Positions 57,701 through 64,000 of a DNA stretch of 64,000 bases are shown piece by piece. The notes under the pieces were generated by a model that was not told the DNA's origin, did not search any database, and worked only from the letters and a program-made list of their open reading frames with translations. Positions within the stretch are counted from its first letter, which is position 1, and the number at the start of each line of letters is the position of its first letter. The stretch lies in contig NZ_JASHKN010000002.1 in NCBI RefSeq assembly GCF_030056735.1, positions 62,001 to 126,000 on the forward strand, written 5' to 3'. The stretch is from Rhodococcus sp. IEGM 1409 (GTDB taxonomy: Bacteria; Actinomycetota; Actinomycetes; Mycobacteriales; Mycobacteriaceae). A program made the position numbers and the translations under genes.

Positions 57701-57725
57701 TACTAAGAGTAGGTTACTATTGGTA
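57701..57725. promoter_or_regulatory. Candidate TetR operator
   Basis: TACTAAGAGTA and TACTATTGGTA, spaced by GGT, form an imperfect palindrome (9 of 11 pairs) in the 77-bp gap between the divergent reductase and TetR genes. This fits autoregulation plus control of the reductase. Confidence 0.65.
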
Positions 57726-57746
57726 TATAGCGCAAGGAGGTGTCCG

Positions 57747-58322
57747 ATGGCACGTACGAGACTGTCGCGAGCCGGCAGGTACGAACAGCTCGTGGAGGTG
57801 TCGTGGGCATTGGTGCGAGAGGAGGGCGCGGACGCGCTGACCCTTGGTCGGTTGGCTGAACGTGCCGGCGTTGCAAAGCCGGTTGTCTACAGCCATTTCG
57901 CCTCCCGCGCCGCGTTGTTGGCAGCCCTCTTCAAGGAATTCGACGATCGTCAGACGGTGATGCTCGAGGAGTATCTCGATGCCGCGGATGAGTCCTTGAG
58001 CGGACGCGCGAATGCCATCGCAGACTCCTACGTCGGATGTTCGCTGGCGCAGGGGCGTGAACTGACGGGTGTGCTTGCAGCGCTGGAGGGTTCGCCCGAG
58101 CTGGAGCGGGTCAAGCGTGAATCGGAACACGCGTATTCCGAACGCTGTCGGGAGGTGCTGACTTCCTTTGGTGCGGGCGGCGGGCTTGCGCAACCTTCGA
58201 TGACTGCAATATTCGGTGCTGCAGAGGCACTCTCGCATGCTGCTGTAGCGGGAGCGCTCTCGCCCGACGATGCTCGAAGCGAACTTGCCGCACTGATAGT
58301 CGCGGTGGTCGGCCGGACCTGA
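57747..58322 (+). CDS. TetR-family transcription regulator
   Basis: The 191-residue product from ATG 57747 (AAGGAGGTGTCCG upstream) has a TetR helix-turn-helix at ~18-60 (ALVREEGADALTLGRLAERAGVAKPVVYSHFASRAALL) and an all-helical ligand domain. It is divergent from the quinone reductase gene, which it probably represses from the palindrome at 57701-57725. The open frame from 57687 crosses this operator and is rejected. Confidence 0.92.
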   Translation: MARTRLSRAGRYEQLVEVSWALVREEGADALTLGRLAERAGVAKPVVYSHFASRAALLAALFKEFDDRQTVMLEEYLDAADESLSGRANAIADSYVGCSLAQGRELTGVLAALEGSPELERVKRESEHAYSERCREVLTSFGAGGGLAQPSMTAIFGAAEALSHAAVAGALSPDDARSELAALIVAVVGRT

Positions 58323-58368
58323 GGTCACCGGCTATTGCGGGCGGTCGTGATCGAGCCGCCCAGGGTCG

Positions 58369-59289
58369 TCATCGACTGACGTGCCCATCCGGTTCGACGC
58401 GCTCACGCATGGATTCGGATATCGCTGTCAGAGTTCTGACGAACGCGTCGATGGCGGGAGCAAGTGGAGGTTTCCCGTAGGTCGCGACAGAGATAGTGCG
58501 TCGCTCGCCGGGAATGCGGTGAGCGCGGATATCCGGGTTCCGATGTGCCTGGAGAGCGAGGGCCGGAAGGGTGCTGACCCCGCTTCCTGAGGCGACCAGC
58601 GCTTGGGCGGCGACGTAGTCGTCGGTCTCGAACTCGATCCGCGGAATGAATCCAGCGCGATTGCAAGCGGTGAGGAGGTGGGCTCGGCAGCTAGGGCAAC
58701 CGGCAATCCAGGTCTCACTGGAGTAGCCACTGAGCTCGCTGGCGGCACCTGGATCCCGCGCGGAGGTGATCAGGTACAACGGATCTTCCAGCAAAGTCGT
58801 CTGCGCGACATGCTTGAGCCCGACTTCAGGGGTGTCCTCGTGCGCGAAGACAACAGCTACGTCGACATCGTTGTTGCGAAGCATTGCAAGTGCTTTGGGT
58901 GGTTCTGCATCAACGAGGCTGATGGACACATCGGGGTAACGGGACGTGAACGCTGCCATCGCCTGCGGAATCAAACTCGCCAGGGCTGACGGGAATGCGG
59001 CCAGTCGTACCCGCCCGGCCCTCAGTCCTGCGTACGTCTGGACTTCGGCTACTGCTGCGTCGACGTGGCCGAGGATCTCGGTGGCTCGCCGAACCAGTAC
59101 TGCGCCGGCGTCCGTCAGGCGCAGTCCGCGACCCGCTCGCTGGAACAGCGGAACTCCGACCTCCGATTCGAGATGTCGTAGGTGGTGGCTGATGGAGGGC
59201 TGTGCGTATCCCAGTGAATCGGCGGCGGCCGTCACCGATCCTTCCTGTGCGATAGCAACCAAGACCCTCAGGCGAATCAGATCGAGCAT
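58369..59289 (-). CDS. LysR-family transcription regulator
   Basis: The 306-residue product from ATG 59289 begins LDLIRLRVLVAIAQEGSVTAAADSLGYAQPSISHHL, the LysR winged helix, followed by an effector domain (~90-295). It is divergent from a PLP dehydratase gene that heads a putative amino-acid catabolic unit, which it probably activates in response to a substrate. The frame extends to 59370 but the alignment start is the MLDLIRL methionine. Confidence 0.92.
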   Translation of the reverse strand: MLDLIRLRVLVAIAQEGSVTAAADSLGYAQPSISHHLRHLESEVGVPLFQRAGRGLRLTDAGAVLVRRATEILGHVDAAVAEVQTYAGLRAGRVRLAAFPSALASLIPQAMAAFTSRYPDVSISLVDAEPPKALAMLRNNDVDVAVVFAHEDTPEVGLKHVAQTTLLEDPLYLITSARDPGAASELSGYSSETWIAGCPSCRAHLLTACNRAGFIPRIEFETDDYVAAQALVASGSGVSTLPALALQAHRNPDIRAHRIPGERRTISVATYGKPPLAPAIDAFVRTLTAISESMRERVEPDGHVSR

Positions 59290-59295
59290 GTCTAA

Positions 59296-59313
59296 ATCAT
59301 AGAAGATTTCGAT
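59296..59313. promoter_or_regulatory. Possible LysR binding site
   Basis: ATCATAGAAGATTTCGAT has partial dyad symmetry (ATC-N2-A-N6-T-N2-GAT) and lies between the divergent lysR and dehydratase genes. It is the only candidate seen for a T-N11-A-type site; symmetry is weak. Confidence 0.3.
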
Positions 59314-59370
59314 GCTTTCGGTAAAAACTTGTATTGGATCTATGAATCGGTGTTTGGCAGGGTGAATCAC

Positions 59371-60360
59371 ATGGCACCGGCATCTGATCTCACGGCTTCA
59401 AACCAGCTACATCCACCCGTACGGGCAGACATCGAGCGTGCCAGTCAGGTCGTCCGACGGCATCTACCGGTCACGCCCCTGATATCGCACCCGACCTTGG
59501 ATGCGGGCTCGTGCAGCCAATTGTTCGTCAAACACGAGAACGTGCACCCCACGGGTGCGTTCAAGGTGCGCGGTGGACTGAATCTGGTGGCAGGACTGGA
59601 TGAGGCGGCGCGGGCGCGGGGGATTGTCGGCTACTCGACCGGAAACCATGCTCAATCCTTGGCGTATGCATCAGCGCGTGCGGGCGTGCGGTGTGTGATC
59701 GTCATGCCGGTTGGGGCGAATCCAGTCAAGGCTCACGCTGTCCGCATGCTCGGAGCCGAGCTCATCGAGCACGGTGTGAATTTCGACGAGGCGCGTGCTC
59801 ACGCTGAGTTCATCAGCGAACGTGACGGCCTGCGTCTCGTCAGCGCCGCCAATGAGCCGGCCATCCTTGCCGGTGTCGCTACTGCTTACGTCGAACTCGT
59901 CGAACAACAACCCGATCTGGACGCGGTGGTAGTCCCAGTCGGCGGCGGCAGCGGTGCCGCGGCGGCGTGTCTCGTCGCCAGTGCGCTCGCACCGCACCTA
60001 GAGGTGTTCGCAGTGCAGTCGGAGGCTGCGCGAGCCGCACATGACTCATGGAGTTCCGGCACGTGCGTCGAGCGCCCGAACACCACCCGTGTCGAAGGGC
60101 TTGCGACCGGTGCCGGGTTCGCACTGACTCAACGTGTTTTGCGTGAACGGCTCGGAGGCTTCCTGCTCGTCACGGACGACGACATCACGCTCGCGCAGCG
60201 GGCGTTGCTCTACGACGCTCACACTTTGAGTGAAGGCGCCGGTGCGGCCGCGCTTGCTGCGGTCTATGCGCATCCGAACACCTTCGCTGACAAGCGCGTT
60301 GCTGTTGTCTGCACGGGCGCCAATGCCTCCGAGAGCGAGATCCGCAGGGTCGTCGGCTAA
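59371..60360 (+). CDS. PLP-dependent threonine/serine dehydratase-like enzyme
   Basis: The 329-residue product from ATG 59371 is a fold-II PLP enzyme. It has TGAFKVRGG with Lys65 as the Schiff-base residue, TGNHAQSLAYAS as the substrate loop, and PVGGGSGAAA as the phosphate-binding glycine loop. No ACT regulatory domain is present, so it is a catabolic-type dehydratase, or a racemase or dehydratase for another hydroxy amino acid. GTG 59362 is a possible earlier start. It leads a unit with a D-aminoacylase-like gene. Confidence 0.88.
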   Translation: MAPASDLTASNQLHPPVRADIERASQVVRRHLPVTPLISHPTLDAGSCSQLFVKHENVHPTGAFKVRGGLNLVAGLDEAARARGIVGYSTGNHAQSLAYASARAGVRCVIVMPVGANPVKAHAVRMLGAELIEHGVNFDEARAHAEFISERDGLRLVSAANEPAILAGVATAYVELVEQQPDLDAVVVPVGGGSGAAAACLVASALAPHLEVFAVQSEAARAAHDSWSSGTCVERPNTTRVEGLATGAGFALTQRVLRERLGGFLLVTDDDITLAQRALLYDAHTLSEGAGAAALAAVYAHPNTFADKRVAVVCTGANASESEIRRVVG

Positions 60361-60513
60361 CCGATGGCATGATCGGAACCATGTGCCAGTTTGGTAGGGC
60401 GGCACCAATTTTGCATCGCGTATGTGTGTCTGGAACAAGATTTCGCTTCCACGATTGAGCAGAGTGAACAGGGTCGCATCTCGCGACAGCAAGGCCACCG
60501 TGGAGGAGACGTG

Positions 60514-62139
60514 ATGCTGCCGACAATCGTCGTTCGGGACGGGACTGTGCTCGATGGTAGAGGGGGCCCGCCCAGGAAAGCGGATGTTGCGATCGCCGGT
60601 GACACGATCGTGCAAGTCGGAACGATCGGTTCTGTGCCGGGGGCGAGCGACATCGATGCTCGCGGTTGCATGGTGGCTCCCGGTTTTGTGAATGTGCTCA
60701 GTCATAGTTACCTCACGCTGCAGCAAGACCCAAGAGGATTGTCGGACTTGTATCAGGGGGTCACAACCCAAATCTTCGGTGAAGGCGTGTCTCTCGGACC
60801 GGTCACGGGTTCGATGACTCCGGCGATGCTCGGAATGGGTGCGATTCCACCTGGGGTGCAATCGCATTGGCCGAGGTTGCACGATTTTCTCGAATCCTTG
60901 GAGACGAACGGCGTCGGTTTCAACGTGGCGAGCTTCGTCGGCGCAGCGAATCTGCGCATGGTGGTTGCGGGTGTGGACAATCGTCTGTTGAGTGAACAAG
61001 AGCTGGCCGAAGCGTGTGCCCTGCTCGACGAGGAGCTTGAAAATGGAGCTCTCGGAGTGGGTTCGGCTCTGATCTATCCACCCGGAAGCTATGCGGATAC
61101 CGGCGAGTTGCGAGCATTTTCCCAGGTGCTCGCCAGACACGATGCCGTCCATATCTGCCATCTCCGAAGCGAAGGGCAGAGGTTTCTCGAAAGCATCGAG
61201 GAACTGATCGACATCGCTCGAACGACAGGAGCGCGCGGGGAGATCTACCACCTCAAGGTTGCTGGTAAGTCACACTGGCACAAAATGTCCGAGGCCTTGC
61301 AATTGGTTGAGAAGGCTCGCGAGGACGGTGTGCGAATCACCGCGGACGTGTATCCGTACGAAGCAGGAAACACGCTGCTCAGTGCCGCGTTGCCACCGGA
61401 GTTTCGGTGTCGTGACACGACGGCCGGGCGCACGCAACTGAACTCGACCGGTGTCCGAGACCAGATCCGCGAGAGGATCCATCGTGAGGACGAGGACTGG
61501 GAGAATCTCTTCGCTGCGTCCGGAGGTGCCGATGGGGTGACGATCTTGTCCGAGGTACCGGCACTCGGGATCCGAGCGGGGGAAGCTCTGGGATCTATTG
61601 CTCGGAGGATGGGGCATCACGACCCGGTGGACACCATACTGGCTGTTCTCGACGCTCTCCCCACAGCCGAAGCTGCCTATTTCATTGCGTCGGAGGACAA
61701 CACGCGAATTGCTTTCGAGCGTCCCTGGGTTTCGGTTGGTTCCGATGCCGATGCTCAGAGCATGGAGACTCTTTTCGCGGGGCAACCCGTCCACCCCCGT
61801 TCATTCGGAACTTTCGCCCGTATTCTGAGCCGCTACACCCGCGGCGTTGGCGGGCTATCAGTCGAGGAATGCGTTCGCCGAATGACCAGCCTTCCCGCTG
61901 AAAACTTCGGTTTGTCGAAGCGGGGCTACATTGCGCCAGGGGGATACGCCGATCTGGCGATCTTCGACCCCTCTCAGGTTGAGGATCTTGCGACATACGA
62001 CAACCCAAGAGTGTATGCGACCGGAATGCGGCACGTTCTGGTGAATGGGCAACCGGCACTGTCGGACGGGGTGCCGACGGGGAAACTGGCAGGGCGTGCA
62101 CTTCGGCGCTCGCGCAACGGGTTCGATGCAGTGAGATGA
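60514..62139 (+). CDS. D-aminoacylase-like amidohydrolase with variant metal site
   Basis: The 541-residue product from ATG 60514 (GGAGGAGAC upstream) is an amidohydrolase of the N-acyl-D-amino-acid deacylase group (VVRDGTVLDGRGGPPRKADVAI at the start). Zn ligands appear in ICHLRSEG, IYHLKVAG and VSVGSDADAQ (Asp). However, the usual PGFIDxHTH motif reads PGFVNVLSH, so the first His is missing, and the GNCG cysteine is replaced in FGEGVSLGP. This matches a recalled variant subgroup of COG3653. The activity is uncertain. It lies 153 bp after the dehydratase gene. Confidence 0.82.
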   Translation: MLPTIVVRDGTVLDGRGGPPRKADVAIAGDTIVQVGTIGSVPGASDIDARGCMVAPGFVNVLSHSYLTLQQDPRGLSDLYQGVTTQIFGEGVSLGPVTGSMTPAMLGMGAIPPGVQSHWPRLHDFLESLETNGVGFNVASFVGAANLRMVVAGVDNRLLSEQELAEACALLDEELENGALGVGSALIYPPGSYADTGELRAFSQVLARHDAVHICHLRSEGQRFLESIEELIDIARTTGARGEIYHLKVAGKSHWHKMSEALQLVEKAREDGVRITADVYPYEAGNTLLSAALPPEFRCRDTTAGRTQLNSTGVRDQIRERIHREDEDWENLFAASGGADGVTILSEVPALGIRAGEALGSIARRMGHHDPVDTILAVLDALPTAEAAYFIASEDNTRIAFERPWVSVGSDADAQSMETLFAGQPVHPRSFGTFARILSRYTRGVGGLSVEECVRRMTSLPAENFGLSKRGYIAPGGYADLAIFDPSQVEDLATYDNPRVYATGMRHVLVNGQPALSDGVPTGKLAGRALRRSRNGFDAVR

Positions 62140-62168
62140 CGAGCTAGCACCGGGGTCAGGTCCGGATC

Positions 62169-62214
62169 GGCGAAGTGGCCACTGCTGGGATCGGCCTTCA
62201 GCGGCCACTTCGCC
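62169..62214. terminator. Bidirectional terminator after the amidohydrolase
   Basis: GGCGAAGTGGCC and GGCCACTTCGCC form a 12-bp perfect stem, extended by GCTG/CAGC after a 3-base bulge. It lies between convergent genes. Confidence 0.75.
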
Positions 62215-62231
62215 GGACCACATGGCAGTCC

Positions 62232-63515
62232 TCAGAACTTCGCCGGGGTCTGCGGAACGATCATGGCCACCAACGCCGCCGCAGCCGTCGCTCCGACCAG
62301 GACTCCGAACGCGGCCATGTACGAGAACTGGTCCACCATCCATCCCATCACGAGAGGGGTGATGAAACCGGCAAGCTGTCCACAACCGTTGATCAAACCC
62401 ATTCCGGAACCGAGGAATTCGGCGGGCAATGCCCGTAACGGGAGGGCGAAGATCGACATCGAGCACAGTCCGCTTACGCCCATCGCGAGGGTTTGATAGA
62501 AGGTGAACATCGCGACGGTATCGGTGGTAGTCATCAAGAACAGCAGAATGGCGGAGGTGGCCATGCACGGAACGAGCAGGATGCGCGCGCTGTCGTGGAA
62601 GTATTTGTCCACCAGACGTCCACCGACGACGATGGCCAATGCCGTGACGATGAACGGGATCGCGGCGAAGATTCCCGTATCGATCAGCGAGAGCCCCTTT
62701 TCGTTGAGGAGGTAGCTCGGCACCCAGGTCAACAGCCCGTATCCGGCCATGTTGGCCAGGCAGAACAGAAGTGCGAACTTCCAGACCGAAACGGACTTGA
62801 ACACCGCGGCGCGTGAATGTTCACTGGCTAGCGGTTGCAGTGCAGCCTCCGGATCTTCCGTGATCTTTGTGTCCAACGGCGCCGGGAGCACCAACCAGAC
62901 GACTGTGCCGATCACGGCGCCGACTATGGCCACCAGCCAAAATGCGTCCCGCCAACCGACGGCCATGAGAACTGGGGCGATGATCAGTGGTGCGATGCCG
63001 GGGCCCAGGTTGTTTGCACCGATCATGAAGCCCATGGCCGTGGCGCGGGTTTTCGGGCGGGTTCGCTCAGCCAGAGCTTTGAACGACGCTGCTGGGAAGA
63101 GACCCTGGCTGAGCCCGAACATCGCACGCATGACCATCAGTGAGACGAGTCCCCAGGCGAATCCTGTCAGTGCGGTGAACACCGACCACAGGATCAAGGC
63201 GACGATCAACAGTGGCCGGGGTCCGAATCGGTCGGCCAGCATGCCGCCGGGGACCTGCCCGAGCATGTAAAAGATGGCGAAGATCGACACGACTCCGCCC
63301 AATTGCGTATTACTGAGGGAGAATTCGTCTCCGATCATCGGCAGTGCAAGCCCGATCATCACGCGATCGATCATGTCGATCATCCAGATCGTACTGAGCA
63401 GCCCAACAGTCATAGTCGTTGTTCGACGAATTGACTTGTTGTCCAATATGTTTTGTATCGACTTGCCGCCGCTATGCGAGGGTTCCTCAACTGTGGCGCG
63501 TTCCGACTTCATCAT
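62232..63515 (-). CDS. MFS permease, anion:cation symporter (ACS) type
   Basis: The 427-residue protein has about 12 membrane spans. It has motif A-like GGMLADRFGPRPLLIV after span 2 and the early MIDRVMIGLALPMIGDEFSLS, typical of ACS-family carriers for hexuronates, phthalates and organic anions. Its place beside the D-aminoacylase-like and dehydratase genes suggests import of an N-acylated or carboxylated amino acid derivative; this is inference. It converges on the amidohydrolase gene. Confidence 0.85.
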   Translation of the reverse strand: MMKSERATVEEPSHSGGKSIQNILDNKSIRRTTTMTVGLLSTIWMIDMIDRVMIGLALPMIGDEFSLSNTQLGGVVSIFAIFYMLGQVPGGMLADRFGPRPLLIVALILWSVFTALTGFAWGLVSLMVMRAMFGLSQGLFPAASFKALAERTRPKTRATAMGFMIGANNLGPGIAPLIIAPVLMAVGWRDAFWLVAIVGAVIGTVVWLVLPAPLDTKITEDPEAALQPLASEHSRAAVFKSVSVWKFALLFCLANMAGYGLLTWVPSYLLNEKGLSLIDTGIFAAIPFIVTALAIVVGGRLVDKYFHDSARILLVPCMATSAILLFLMTTTDTVAMFTFYQTLAMGVSGLCSMSIFALPLRALPAEFLGSGMGLINGCGQLAGFITPLVMGWMVDQFSYMAAFGVLVGATAAAALVAMIVPQTPAKF

Positions 63516-63669
63516 GCCTCCTGAATTGCGTTGTGCCGCATGGACTGATGAAGTGTGGCAGCGGACACGTTGGCCGCATTGGTCCGTTCGGCCAATAACC
63601 GACCGAATGTTTCGTCGGTCAGTACAGCGTCACTCGGGTGAGATTCCGGGTGACGCTGTCACCAGAGCT

Positions 63670-64000
63670 TTAGCTGCACAAAGCTTTGTCCACGGTGTCT
63701 ACGACTTGTTGCGTGGCGGACGCAGTCGAGGGAAGAGCAGTCACCGCAAGGTTCACGGCGCGCCCGTTGTCGGTGATGCCGCCGCGGGTCTCGTAACCGA
63801 CTATGTCGCCGCCATGGCCCCAGTAGACCCCGCCGCACGAGAGAGTCCTGCTGGTGAGCCCGAGGCCGTACTCGAGTCCGGTGGGTCCGCCGACGTGGAC
63901 GGTGGTACGCATCTGATCGAGTTGGGCTGCGGGGAGCAGTCGTCCGTCGAGGAGCGCGTAGAGGAACTGGTTGAGGTCCGAGGTGGTGGAGATCAGCTGC
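63670..64000 (-). CDS. Serine hydrolase (beta-lactamase/carboxypeptidase class), C-terminal part
   Basis: The gene runs out of the right edge of the window; the last ~110 residues are present, ending at a TAA. The segment WGHGGDIVGYET is the HxG equivalent of the KTG motif of beta-lactamase-family serine hydrolases and D-Ala-D-Ala carboxypeptidases, and GPTGLEYGLGL precedes it. Class and location cannot be settled without the N-terminus. It lies upstream of the MFS gene in the same direction. Confidence 0.8.
   Translation of the reverse strand, partial: QLISTTSDLNQFLYALLDGRLLPAAQLDQMRTTVHVGGPTGLEYGLGLTSRTLSCGGVYWGHGGDIVGYETRGGITDNGRAVNLAVTALPSTASATQQVVDTVDKALCS

Overview
The window is a 64-kb chromosomal piece of a high-GC actinobacterium of the Mycobacteriales, most likely Rhodococcus (R. 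erythropolis/R. qingshengii type). The gene order alr - tsaE - tsaB - rimI - tsaD - groES - groEL1 - whiB3 - Rv3415c-like - sigD - rsdA - DUF5319 - guaB - guaB3 - choD - guaA - imuA' - imuB follows the Mycobacterium tuberculosis Rv3423c to Rv3394c block, with rhodococcal insertions. The species call is inference from memory. No rRNA, tRNA, CRISPR array, insertion sequence or prophage was seen.

Region 1 (1-11.8 kb) holds the end of nnrD, then alanine racemase, an alpha/beta hydrolase, the tRNA t6A genes tsaE/tsaB/tsaD with rimI, and the chaperonin operon groES-groEL1 behind a CIRCE operator. Between tsaD and groES lie a membrane-anchored Hsp70-like protein, a small K+ channel and a Tat-exported metallophosphoesterase. 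Region 2 (11.8-18.1 kb) is regulatory: rskA and sigK downstream of a fasciclin lipoprotein with a SigK-like promoter, whiB3, sigD-rsdA and DUF5319. Region 3 (18.3-28.5 kb) is purine synthesis (guaB, guaB3, guaA), interrupted by a cholesterol-oxidase-like gene and two tandem secreted Ig-repeat proteins.

Region 4 (28.5-43 kb) is rich in envelope sensing. A PspC membrane protein stands divergent from a PspC-histidine kinase and LuxR-type regulator, across an intergenic region with nested TCAGGG/CCCTGA palindromes. Two MFS transporters follow, then a vanY - PAP2 phosphatase - OmpR regulator - sensor kinase operon. Next come an HxlR-SCP2 regulator divergent from a methyltransferase and a BBE-type flavin oxidase, and a Ser/Thr kinase. 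Region 5 (43-47 kb) carries the mutasome genes imuA'-imuB behind a clear SOS box, followed by hydrolases.

Region 6 (47.5-64 kb) is accessory: a Tat-exported sulfatase, an R2-like ligand-binding oxidase (R2lox), an HD-domain protein, a GlxA-type regulator, assorted small enzymes and a TetR/flavodoxin-reductase divergent pair. It ends with a probable N-acyl-(D-)amino-acid catabolic cluster (LysR, PLP dehydratase, D-aminoacylase-like amidohydrolase, ACS-type MFS permease) and a truncated serine hydrolase at the right edge.

Most genes are conventional. The best leads for something undescribed are the PspC three-component locus with its unusual operator, the SigK promoter/fasciclin unit, the paired Ig-repeat secreted proteins, a 44-bp palindrome present twice, the Hsp70-like membrane protein, and the amidohydrolase that lacks the usual HxH metal motif.
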